The notes under the pieces: model-generated | The model's input: the letters and a program-made list of their open reading frames with translations, nothing else | What the model was told of the DNA's origin: nothing | Database searches by the model: none | Shown here: positions 7,504 to 14,772 of the stretch, in pieces | Layout of the letters: each line of letters begins with the position of its first letter | Numbering within the stretch: the stretch's first letter is position 1 | Position numbers and translations under genes: made by a program | Assembly: GCA_029250345.1 (NCBI GenBank) | Contig: JAQXFL010000157.1 | Coordinates: forward strand, 1-16,958 | DNA from: Candidatus Poseidoniaceae archaeon | GTDB taxonomy: Archaea; Thermoplasmatota; Poseidoniia; Poseidoniales; Poseidoniaceae | Reading direction: 5' to 3' | DNA: 16,958 nt

Positions 7504-8130
7504 TCAAGCAGATGTCGTGTCGTAACCAGGAAGTTGGTCTTCAGTTTCTCTGTAGACCGTTCGCATGTTGTTGATGAAATTTCTTTCCTTCACGACGATG
7601 GTATACTCTGAGATGCCTGGGTCTTCTTCACCGTTAAGGACGCCAAGGAGGATTTCCAATGTCAGCCTTGCACCTTCCCGGTGAGGATATGCAAAGATGC
7701 CCATGGAGAGAGGAGGTGAGACAATAGTTTTCACATCGTCCAATTCTGCGAGGGTAGCAAACAGGTTTTCGTAGGTTTCAGGGAGTAGAGTTCGCCGTGC
7801 TTCGTCTTGGTTTGGTCGTCGGCAGTCCGGTCCGACGACGTGAATGATGTGCTTGTAGTTGGATGAGAGAGCGAAAGGTTCGGTAACTACGTTTTGAGTT
7901 ACTGCACATGGCGGAGCGTTTATTTTACGCATTTCCAAGCAAATATTTCGTGTAACTTGAGTGAGTTCTTCGCCTGCTTTTGCGTGGATTTGAGCATCAA
8001 GACCTTCTCTTCCAGAGAGCCTGTTGTTTGCAGGTGTAATCAATACATCTCCGCTGTGGTTCCATACATCTCCGCCAACAACGCGAAGAATTCCCCATTT
8101 GCATGTCCGAGCCATGTAGAGTTCTGCCAT
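7504..8130 (-). CDS. Macro-domain protein (ADP-ribose binding / possible ADP-ribosyl hydrolase)
   Basis: From ATG 8130 it is 208 residues, nearly all a single macro domain. Motifs in order are VVGGDVW (17-23), DVLITPANN (28-36, the conserved Asn pair), SGREGLDAQIHAKAGEEL (39-56, in place of the usual GGGVD loop), IIHVVGPD (95-102) and PPLSMGIFAYP (139-149). This matches MacroD-like folds that bind ADP-ribose, some of which remove ADP-ribose from proteins or O-acetyl-ADP-ribose. It is the first gene of an operon with the diadenylate cyclase. The open frame continues to 8424 but would run into the divergent giant gene; ATG 8115 is also possible. A TATA-like stretch 27 bases upstream favours 8130 with a leaderless transcript. 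Catalytic activity is not certain because the glycine loop is altered. Confidence 0.85.
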   Translation of the reverse strand: MAELYMARTCKWGILRVVGGDVWNHSGDVLITPANNRLSGREGLDAQIHAKAGEELTQVTRNICLEMRKINAPPCAVTQNVVTEPFALSSNYKHIIHVVGPDCRRPNQDEARRTLLPETYENLFATLAELDDVKTIVSPPLSMGIFAYPHREGARLTLEILLGVLNGEEDPGISEYTIVVKERNFINNMRTVYRETEDQLPGYDTTSA

Positions 8131-8150
8131 CAACCAAGCAAGGGCGGCCA

Positions 8151-8163
8151 CTGTACTTATCAA
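8151..8163 (-). promoter_or_regulatory. TATA-like element for the macro-dacZ operon
   Basis: On the minus strand this reads TTGATAAGTACAG, centred about 27 bases before ATG 8130. That is the spacing expected for a leaderless archaeal transcript. It is only a moderate match to a TATA box. Confidence 0.35.
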
Positions 8164-8256
8164 GTTCGCAGTTTTCGAATGAAAACCCTTGATTTTGAGA
8201 TTTTTACGGTAACCGAGTCTCAACATTATTCTTCGCCGCAGTGACTTCATGGCGGC

Positions 8257-8267
8257 ATTTCTAAACG
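8257..8267 (+). promoter_or_regulatory. TATA-like element for the giant surface protein gene
   Basis: ATTTCTAAACG is centred about 27 bases before ATG 8289, consistent with a leaderless archaeal promoter divergent from the macro-dacZ operon. No Shine-Dalgarno sequence lies upstream of the ATG. The AGGAGG at 8294-8299 is inside the coding sequence and too far from the next ATG (8316) to favour it. Confidence 0.35.
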
Positions 8268-8288
8268 CTATTACTCGTACACCGTGGC

Positions 8289-11200
8289 ATGGACAGGAGG
8301 TTTTCGAGTCTTCTGATGACTTTGCTGTTCTTGATTGGCAGCGCTTCTTCGCCTCTATTGGAGCATTCCACAACCGGTGATTCAACGGTTGATTCCAACC
8401 AATCCCGGTCTCTTCATGAAGCATTTACTGGTTTTTTCAGTGACTCAAATGACGATGTTTGGAACCAAACACCTTGGTTTGACATTGCTCAACCTGGAGG
8501 ATTTGACTTTCTCACCGTCTACGACTACTCTGATGTCGGTGTTCTCATCAACAACAACTCAGAAGCGAGCCGAACCATAGGCTGGGCTTTTATCGAAGCT
8601 CGTAACATTCCCGAAGAGAACATCTTTATTTTCAATAATTCGAGTGCACCAACGAAAGAAACCATCAACAGAGACCAATTTGACCAGTATTTTGCTGCTC
8701 CCTTTTTGGAAATGCTTGCAAACCGTTCTTCGAGTACAGAATTGAATTATCTCGTATCAACGAAAGGTACACCTTTACGGATCAGCGGAGGGAACAACAA
8801 AGCAAGTTTTGACCAAGAATTTTCATTGTTGGGTGGAAGTATGTCCTCCAGCATCGGTTCAGATTACTGGGTCGAACACGGATACGGTCCTTTGGCAGGG
8901 AGTCAGATGGAAGCGTTTTCGCGTGACCAGTACGGCTTTTTCTTGATGACCCGGCTCACTGGATACACCGTTGAAACCGCTTTAGGTTTGATTGAAAAAG
9001 CAAACAACAGTCTTGGCGAACGTGGCGTGTTTGCACTTGACTTGGCAACCAATCGCAACGGTTCGGGCTACAAGTTCTGGAACGATGACCTCTATACCGC
9101 AGATGGAGTGTTGAATGGAAGCATGGGCTTAGACACCGTTTTTGATGATACAAGTCAATTTATGACCAATGTTTCCAACGTGATGGGTTATGCTTCATGG
9201 GGTTCCAACGACGGTAATTGGAACGAAAACGTGCTGCCCAATTCCGGATTCAATACTGTTGATGCGACCTATTCCAGCGGAGCACGTTATTGGAATGCGA
9301 CCGTGCCTACGCTTTCGTCAGGTGATACCTTTGAGTGGAGTACGCAATCCGATGTCAAGCGAGACGGCAACAATGCCTTGGAAGCATCCATTTCTGCGGT
9401 TTGCACTCAAGAGCCAGGAAACGGTACTCAAGGCCTACTTGCTGAATTCTTTGACAACAACGGAGTTAGTTTCAGCACTTCATCTATGCCGACACTCATC
9501 GACCGTGTCCCCGATCATGTGAGGCTTGAGTCATCGTTGCAATATTCATCCTCGTCGCAGGCTTATACCGGTCTCGATAATCGCTTTCAAAACGATTGGG
9601 GCGCACGGTTTAGTGGTCTTCTCGATGTGCCAGAAACGGGAAACTGGACCTTCTTTTTGACATCCGATGATGGTTCGGAACTGTGGTTGGATGGACAAAG
9701 TTTGGTCACCAATTACGGTTCACACGGCATGAGGGAGTTTTCTCAGTACATCCAAATCGATGCAGGAAAGCATGAATTTAGGGTTGAATTCTTCCAAGGT
9801 GGCGGGCCACACGGCTTGCAACTTTCATGGGAAGGCCCGAATCAAAGTAAATCGCTCATTCCATCTTCAGCCTTCTCGCTGTCGGGTTCATACATTCCTT
9901 CGGAAGCCAATCTTATCCATCATTGGGATTTTGAGGACGGCAGTGGAAACCTCGCTCAAGATTCTGTGAACTCGAGTACTTCTTTCACACTCAATAATAT
10001 GGACGCCAGTAATTGGAAAACATGCATTGACGGCTCTTGTCTCTGGTACGATGGCATCGACGATTATATTGACGTCAACGTCGATGACTGGGTTGGTAAT
10101 TTCACCGTTAGCCAGTGGGTCTGGGCTAACACTTCGTCTCTACCGACCTATGCATCTGTTTTTGCCGTTGATAATGCAGCAGGCTCGAACGGTTCGTTCC
10201 AGCACGCTGTTGTGAACGGTGAATGGAAACTGCATACGAACCAATCACAAGCATTTGGTGCAGTTCAAGCACAAGAGTGGACTCACCTTGTCACTGTTTT
10301 TGAGGGTGCTACTGCTAGGCAATACCTCGATGGCGTGTTGGTTCGTACAACTACGTATCCTTCAGGCGCTTTGAACAATATTGACTTGTATAAACTCGGA
10401 GTTAACCGTGCAGGCTCCTCTTTCTTCCAAGGTATGATTGACAACGTTATGATCTGGGATGTCGCATTGGAAGATGACGAAATCACGACGCTTCACCGCG
10501 ACATTTATCGCGACTGTTCGGCGTATTCAGGAACAGGACAATCCATAGCATCGATTGAACAAACATACCTATTACCGGATGATTTGAAGGATCACGCCTG
10601 GTTAATCTCGGTCTACGGCCAACGGACTGGTGATGTGTATGGAGATTTCATAATCGAGATCGATTCCTACGATGCAAACGGGACATTCATCGCTCGAAAT
10701 CAGTCTCAATCGAAGATTTTTGCACCAACATGGGAATCGCAAACCATGCGATTCCGCCCACCCGTTGACACAGTCTCGCTGCGGGTACGGGTGCCACTTG
10801 ACATTGTAGCAACATCGACCGACGGTTCTGTCTATCTCGATACGATGAATTTGCATCCAATTCTTCCACACAATTCTTGGGTCAACGGTTCGATTGCTGA
10901 AACGGCCGTTTCTACAGGAGGGCGCTCTTTCGACCCCAATACCGCATACGGGCAATCACTCATCGCTGATCTGTTGGAGGATGGAGTCTCGGGCGTCAAG
11001 GGTTATGTCTACGAGCCATACTTGACCGCCGTCGGCTCACCCAGTACGCTACTGAGTATGTATGCTCAAGGATTTAACCTGGCTGAAGCACATGCTGCTG
11101 CGAATTTACAGACAAGTTGGATGGGCGTTACCGTGGGTGACCCGAAAATGGCACCCTACGCCGACCTCCATCATGACATCAACATCTTTGGAGCTCGGCA

Positions 11201-13541
11201 ACTTGGTAACGTCTCTTACATGCAACCATCTCAAATTCAACTTGCTCTTGAGAATCGAGGCATGTCTGCTTCCAATGGTTCGCTTTTAGTACAAGACATT
11301 CAAGGAAACATTGAACTCTACAGCGGGAACATTTCACTACCAGCAGGAGATATGACCGGTTCAAGGATTCTTTACAACTTGACCATTACACCTGAAAAGA
11401 CGGGATGGATGGATTTGCGAATCCGCTACTCAAACGCCAGCAACGGTTCCTATGAGCGGAACGTGAGCAACAACCTTCTCACCCTACGTATTTGGGTAAA
11501 CGCCCCTCCAGTCGTCGAGAGCATCTATTGTGACTCGCAAGTGTATGCGCGTGGTGATAACTTCATCTGTACCATTGAAGCATCCGACGATGTCAATGTT
11601 ACATCTGTGGACTTGGAATGGTCTGTGGCCACGAATACGACTGAACTCTCCAACCTTGAATGGTTCTCACAAGCAACCGGGCGTATCGACACAGTCCGCT
11701 GGCAGGCTTCGATTACTCTTCCAGCCTCACTCTCTCTCGGAACCTTGGTTTTGCGAGCGACAGCCCATGACGTTAGCATGCAGCAAGGGCATTTACTCGA
11801 CCCATCGGTGGCAACGATTGTTGATGCACAGGCTCAATGGTTTGGACCTCACATCAGCGGAGTAGATACCCCGACTTGGTCGGGAATCAATCAACTCCCC
11901 TATCAGCCGCTGGGTCAGATGTATCGCGGTGAAATGGTGAATTGGAGGGTTTGCGCTCTTGATGCGGACTTCAATCGAACCACTCAGCAACCGGCACTTT
12001 TGGCATCTGCAGGTCTTCTTGGTAACATGAGTTACGAGCAACAAGCCGATAACACTCACCATTGCTATGTAGGTGAATATCAACGAGAAGTCAACACTGC
12101 GCTCGATGACGTGACTTTTGAAGTCCGTGATTCATCCGGTTTGCTGCTGAATTCGCGTATCATCTCGGTTGGAGACAGAGCGCCTTCGGCGGTCATTGAG
12201 ATCGTTGATATGGATGGCAATGCATTGGACAGTGTACGAGGAGGCGGGGCAGAATATGCTCACATTGTGTTTACTGATTCCGATGACCCGCTATCCTCTG
12301 CCACTGGAGATTTACATATCGATTGGCCTGGAGCAGAACGAATAACAATCCCTGTTGATGCTTCTGACCTTCGTAATCCCGTTTTGATTGAATTTCCATC
12401 GGTTTCTGTACCATTGGAAACTGGTGTATTGAGTTTGACTTTGGACATGACTGGGCAACACGGGTCAGCGTTCATCCAGCAGTTTGAGTTGCCGTTGCTC
12501 TTGACAACGCCAATCGTTGTTGCTGCACATTTGTGCGATGAAGCAGGAACAATCGACTCGCTGCGATTCGGACAGACCGGTTACATGCTTGTTCATCTGC
12601 AGTCGGAACGACCTATCGACAGACTCCAAGCGACCTTATCTCAATTGGGATGGGCAGTCGATGCACCCTCTCTCGGTTCCATCAGCCCCAACAGTACCTC
12701 CTTCTCATCGTGTGCATCGTTCCCTGATTTCCAAGAGTTTGACTCTCTTTACAAATTCCGATTACGGCTTGATGGAACATTCATCGACGGTGAAGGTCAA
12801 GTCCTGTTTACAGCACGTGACATCGATGGCCTCGTACGTTCTTTCAATCTCGAAGTACCGTTTTATCATGCAATGCCACAAACGACGGTTGAGGTTTTAG
12901 AAAACAAATCTGCGGGGGAGCTCCTCTCCATTACAGGAACAGTTGTCGACCAAGACGGTACGGGTGACATTGAATGCTTGGCCCAGATCTATCAGAACAA
13001 TACCATGCTTGCAGAATTGCAGGTTTCTTTGGTCCCCCAATCTCCTACCTCTGCTTCAATACAATTCCAGTACCCTACAACTGGAGCACTCAGTAACGCT
13101 ACGCTCCTCATATCCGCAACATGCACCGACTCATGGGCACAATCGAACACTTCTGGATTTAGTATGACGCTCAAACCTGAGCCCCCTTGCTTGGATTGCA
13201 ACCAAACCGTGGCTGCCAATGAATCTGTAGATGTAAGTTCGTTGTCAACGCCGTTGGTGTTCGGAGGTGCAATCGTGCTGGTTGTTCTGGCTGCCACCGT
13301 TCTTTGGCGACGAAAGCAGAACGGAGTAGACACGCCCTTGTGGCAAGTTGAAAGTGAGGAGTCAGTCGAGGAGATTCAAGAACAACCAATCGATGGCTCA
13401 CCGGCCATTCAACTGCCTGCAGGTTGGAGTCTCGAACAGTATCGCATTTGGCTTGAAGGTGAAATGCCGAGTGGCTGGACGCTGCTCCAATGGATGGAAT
13501 TCACCGATGAACAACTGGAACTTCTCGACTTGGAGCAGTGA
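8289..13541 (+). CDS. Giant membrane-anchored surface protein: TIGR03790-like domain with nested PA14 and LamG modules
   Basis: A 1750-residue protein with signal peptide (MDRRFSSLLMTLLFLIGSAS), large extracellular part, one C-terminal membrane helix (about 1655-1673, followed by RRK) and a 74-residue acidic cytoplasmic tail. Residues 72-314 match the N-terminal half of the TIGR03790 family (NNNSEASRTIGWAFIEARNI, VSTKGTP, NVMGYASWGSND). Residues about 862-957 match its C-terminal half (GVSGVKGYVYEPYL, GFNLAEAHAAANL, GVTVGDPKMAPY). Between them lie a split galactose-binding-like module (316-372 and 745-858), a PA14 domain (378-532, LTSDDGSELWLDGQ) and a LamG-like domain (540-740, HHWDFEDGSG, MIDNVMIWDVAL). 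After 960 come CARDB- and Ig-like beta domains. Many N-glycosylation sequons are present. Sugar binding at the cell surface is inferred from PA14, LamG and the galactose-binding-like fold; catalytic activity is unknown. Confidence 0.88.
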   Translation: MDRRFSSLLMTLLFLIGSASSPLLEHSTTGDSTVDSNQSRSLHEAFTGFFSDSNDDVWNQTPWFDIAQPGGFDFLTVYDYSDVGVLINNNSEASRTIGWAFIEARNIPEENIFIFNNSSAPTKETINRDQFDQYFAAPFLEMLANRSSSTELNYLVSTKGTPLRISGGNNKASFDQEFSLLGGSMSSSIGSDYWVEHGYGPLAGSQMEAFSRDQYGFFLMTRLTGYTVETALGLIEKANNSLGERGVFALDLATNRNGSGYKFWNDDLYTADGVLNGSMGLDTVFDDTSQFMTNVSNVMGYASWGSNDGNWNENVLPNSGFNTVDATYSSGARYWNATVPTLSSGDTFEWSTQSDVKRDGNNALEASISAVCTQEPGNGTQGLLAEFFDNNGVSFSTSSMPTLIDRVPDHVRLESSLQYSSSSQAYTGLDNRFQNDWGARFSGLLDVPETGNWTFFLTSDDGSELWLDGQSLVTNYGSHGMREFSQYIQIDAGKHEFRVEFFQGGGPHGLQLSWEGPNQSKSLIPSSAFSLSGSYIPSEANLIHHWDFEDGSGNLAQDSVNSSTSFTLNNMDASNWKTCIDGSCLWYDGIDDYIDVNVDDWVGNFTVSQWVWANTSSLPTYASVFAVDNAAGSNGSFQHAVVNGEWKLHTNQSQAFGAVQAQEWTHLVTVFEGATARQYLDGVLVRTTTYPSGALNNIDLYKLGVNRAGSSFFQGMIDNVMIWDVALEDDEITTLHRDIYRDCSAYSGTGQSIASIEQTYLLPDDLKDHAWLISVYGQRTGDVYGDFIIEIDSYDANGTFIARNQSQSKIFAPTWESQTMRFRPPVDTVSLRVRVPLDIVATSTDGSVYLDTMNLHPILPHNSWVNGSIAETAVSTGGRSFDPNTAYGQSLIADLLEDGVSGVKGYVYEPYLTAVGSPSTLLSMYAQGFNLAEAHAAANLQTSWMGVTVGDPKMAPYADLHHDINIFGARQLGNVSYMQPSQIQLALENRGMSASNGSLLVQDIQGNIELYSGNISLPAGDMTGSRILYNLTITPEKTGWMDLRIRYSNASNGSYERNVSNNLLTLRIWVNAPPVVESIYCDSQVYARGDNFICTIEASDDVNVTSVDLEWSVATNTTELSNLEWFSQATGRIDTVRWQASITLPASLSLGTLVLRATAHDVSMQQGHLLDPSVATIVDAQAQWFGPHISGVDTPTWSGINQLPYQPLGQMYRGEMVNWRVCALDADFNRTTQQPALLASAGLLGNMSYEQQADNTHHCYVGEYQREVNTALDDVTFEVRDSSGLLLNSRIISVGDRAPSAVIEIVDMDGNALDSVRGGGAEYAHIVFTDSDDPLSSATGDLHIDWPGAERITIPVDASDLRNPVLIEFPSVSVPLETGVLSLTLDMTGQHGSAFIQQFELPLLLTTPIVVAAHLCDEAGTIDSLRFGQTGYMLVHLQSERPIDRLQATLSQLGWAVDAPSLGSISPNSTSFSSCASFPDFQEFDSLYKFRLRLDGTFIDGEGQVLFTARDIDGLVRSFNLEVPFYHAMPQTTVEVLENKSAGELLSITGTVVDQDGTGDIECLAQIYQNNTMLAELQVSLVPQSPTSASIQFQYPTTGALSNATLLISATCTDSWAQSNTSGFSMTLKPEPPCLDCNQTVAANESVDVSSLSTPLVFGGAIVLVVLAATVLWRRKQNGVDTPLWQVESEESVEEIQEQPIDGSPAIQLPAGWSLEQYRIWLEGEMPSGWTLLQWMEFTDEQLELLDLEQ

Positions 13542-13589
13542 TACGGAGAAGAGTTGATGTGCTTTGAGCACTTGGTAGGTTTGATTGCA

Positions 13590-13823
13590 ATGGCTGTAGG
13601 ATATGTCTTGATTAACGTCGCACCCGGTAAAGAGCACGAAGTTTATTTGGCCGTTAAAGAAATGCCAAATGTCGATGATGCAACCCTCTTGTTTGGAGAT
13701 CATGATCTCATCGTGAAGCTCGTTGCCGAGAGTCTTGCTGTCATCGCACAATCGGTTGTAGAGTCAATCCGCCAGATCCCCGGTATTATTGATACCAAGA
13801 CTCTAGCTGGAGCAGAATTGTAA
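13590..13823 (+). CDS. Stand-alone Lrp/AsnC RAM-domain protein
   Basis: From ATG 13590 it is 77 residues, matching a lone RAM (Lrp/AsnC ligand-binding) domain. Strand AVGYVLINVAPGKEHEV, then EMPNVDDATLLFGDHDLIVKL with the G-D/E-x-D-L turn typical of RAM, then a helix and a closing strand (GIIDTKTLAGAEL). No helix-turn-helix is present, so it cannot bind DNA alone. Such proteins assemble as dimers or larger rings and may sense amino acids or modulate full-length Lrp regulators. In-frame TTG 13554 and ATG 13557 would add 11-12 residues that do not fit the family. A small inverted repeat GTGCT-TTG-AGCAC lies at 13559-13571, before the chosen start. Confidence 0.82.
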   Translation: MAVGYVLINVAPGKEHEVYLAVKEMPNVDDATLLFGDHDLIVKLVAESLAVIAQSVVESIRQIPGIIDTKTLAGAEL

Positions 13824-13828
13824 CCCTC

Positions 13829-13854
13829 GTTTTTTTCTACTCCATTTTGTTTTT
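13829..13854 (+). terminator. T-rich terminator after the RAM gene
   Basis: Seven T residues (13829-13835) and six T residues (13849-13854) start six bases after the stop codon, with T-rich sequence between them. Archaeal RNA polymerase commonly stops at such runs on the non-template strand. No strong hairpin precedes them. Confidence 0.55.
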
Positions 13855-13876
13855 TCAACAACCGCTGTACTGAGGC

Positions 13877-13990
13877 TTGATGGCATCAAATTCGGTTTCG
13901 GAATGGGGCACTGCGTTGCTTATATGGCGCAGTATACCGTTTTAACGGGAAAAATACTATATACTCTACTTGACTGTCACATATCGGAGG
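13877..13990 (+). promoter_or_regulatory. MC1 gene promoter region with three inverted repeats, TATA box and Shine-Dalgarno
   Basis: Reading towards the MC1 gene: an inverted repeat TTGATG-G-CATCAA at 13877-13889; a second pair ACTGCG (13910-13915) and CGCAGT (13928-13933) flanking a TATA-like CTTATAT; a third, CCGTT-TT-AACGG, at 13937-13948. Directly after it lies an AT-rich TATA box (AAAATACTATATAC, about 13951-13964) whose spacing predicts a start near 13984. GGAGG at 13986-13990 is 9 bases before ATG 14000. The repeats look like protein-binding sites on or next to the promoter. The binding protein is unknown. Confidence 0.6.
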
Positions 13991-13999
13991 AAATCCAAA

Positions 14000-14263
14000 A
14001 TGTCTGATAAAAAATACTTTGTTCTCATGGAGAACGGAAAAGATACGAGCCAGGTTTTTGCTAGCAAACAACCACGCGGCGCAGCCCTCAAAGCTGCAAC
14101 CCGCGGACACACGAACATACGCCTACGTGAGCGTGGCACCAAGCGTGTCCACGTCTTCACCGGCAGTATTAGCATGGTTGACAAGCCAGCTAATGGACCA
14201 GCTTGGCTTCCTGACAAGATCAAGAAGGCCAACGTCAAGAAGTCCGGAATCGAACACCTTTGA
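14000..14263 (+). CDS. MC1-type chromosomal (nucleoid-associated) protein
   Basis: An 87-residue basic protein starting at ATG 14000 after GGAGG. It matches the archaeal MC1 family of monomeric DNA-bending chromosomal proteins along its length: YFVLMENGKDTSQVF (6-20), KQPRGAALKAATRG (23-36), IRLRERGTKRVHVFTG (40-55) and ANGPAWLPDKI (64-74). MC1 from Methanosarcina is about 93 residues. The conserved Trp of the PAW motif (Trp69), in the region MC1 uses to wedge and bend DNA, is present. The segment before IRLRERG is a few residues shorter than in Methanosarcina MC1. It likely compacts the chromosome and affects transcription broadly. An in-frame codon at 13970 is excluded by the Shine-Dalgarno and TATA positions. 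Confidence 0.9.
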   Translation: MSDKKYFVLMENGKDTSQVFASKQPRGAALKAATRGHTNIRLRERGTKRVHVFTGSISMVDKPANGPAWLPDKIKKANVKKSGIEHL

Positions 14264-14290
14264 GTTCTGATTTAACTTCTGTATGTTTTC

Positions 14291-14361
14291 CAAACTTGCT
14301 GTTGTAAGTTTGTTCCCGCAAGGGTCGCCGCTTCTTTTCCCTCTTCGGAGGGATTAGAAGC
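14291..14361 (+). ncRNA. Structured 3' UTR or small RNA candidate: three consecutive hairpins
   Basis: Three hairpins can be drawn in the 101 bases between the MC1 stop and the convergent gene. First, CAAACTT (14291-14297) pairs with AAGTTTG (14306-14312) around an 8-base loop. Second, CCC-GCAA-GGG at 14315-14324 has a GNRA tetraloop. Third, GCTTCT (14330-14335) pairs with AGAAGC (14356-14361), then a 2x2 T/T internal loop, then TCCCTC/GAGGGA closed by a TTCG tetraloop. Two tetraloops of known high stability in so short a stretch suggest a selected RNA fold. It could be the MC1 mRNA tail, a terminator or a separate small RNA. No known RNA family was recognised. Confidence 0.45.
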
Positions 14362-14377
14362 CACTCACTTTTTCTTT
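14330..14377 (+). terminator. Hairpin plus T-tract terminator of the MC1 gene
   Basis: The UUCG-capped hairpin at 14330-14361 is followed by TTTTTCTTT at 14369-14377, on the plus strand. The T-tract lies inside the last codons of the convergent gene, so termination would occur just within that gene. Confidence 0.5.
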
Positions 14378-14763
14378 AAATCCCACTCTGCAATCCAGAG
14401 TGCGAACCCAATCATTCCGAATTGAGCCGTTGCACGTGCAATATGCGCAGATGTTGAAAACGTTGTACCATCGATTGGTATATCGTTTATCCACATGTTC
14501 AGATTTGCCCAGTAGACGAGAATCAAGAATGCAGCTGTTGCCATTCCTCCTCGTTGTCTTGTTCGAGGGTGAACCATGCTCATCCCGAGAAGTATTTCCA
14601 CTGCTCCACTGACATAGACCCAAAACTCAGGCGTACCAAGAAGTTCGGGCACGATGGGTACAAAGAAACCTACATTGGTGAAATGTTGAATTCCAATCCA
14701 CACAAAGGCTACGCCAAAGCCAATGGCTGAAATTTGGCGGGCTTTCTCAATCAAAGTCCCCAA
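14365..14763 (-). CDS. DoxX-like four-helix membrane protein, last gene of the sdh operon
   Basis: A 132-residue protein with about four hydrophobic helices, including ISAIGFGVAFVWIGIQHF near the N-terminus, FWVYVSGAVEILLGMSM in the middle, MATAAFLILVYWANLNMW, and AQFGMIGFALWIAEW at the end, followed by a DLKKK tail. The pattern resembles DoxX-like families, some of which are linked to quinone chemistry or oxidative stress. The frame opens after a stop, so it must begin at a non-ATG codon. TTG at 14763 has GAGG 7 bases upstream and lies 9 bases after the end of sdhB. Co-translation with succinate dehydrogenase suggests a role near the quinone pool. That role is inferred from position only. 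Confidence 0.75.
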   Translation of the reverse strand: MGTLIEKARQISAIGFGVAFVWIGIQHFTNVGFFVPIVPELLGTPEFWVYVSGAVEILLGMSMVHPRTRQRGGMATAAFLILVYWANLNMWINDIPIDGTTFSTSAHIARATAQFGMIGFALWIAEWDLKKK

Positions 14764-14772
14764 ACAATCGCC

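Noticed and set aside
8131..8424. N-terminal extension of the macro-domain protein to 8424
   Set aside because: It would overlap the start of the divergent giant gene, and the extra residues do not resemble a macro domain. A TATA-like element fits the shorter form.
10602..10955. Minus-strand open frames inside the giant gene
   Set aside because: They lie wholly within the well-supported 1750-codon frame, lack start signals and have no recognisable domains.
13870..13900. Possible C/D-box guide RNA (CTGA followed by TTGATGG)
   Set aside because: The internal D'/C'-like boxes are present, but no outer box C or box D occurs at guide-length distance, so it is better read as part of an inverted repeat.
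14264..14364. tRNA or known structural RNA between MC1 and the DoxX-like gene
   Set aside because: No cloverleaf, acceptor stem or TTC loop pattern can be drawn, and no RNase P or SRP RNA motif set is present.
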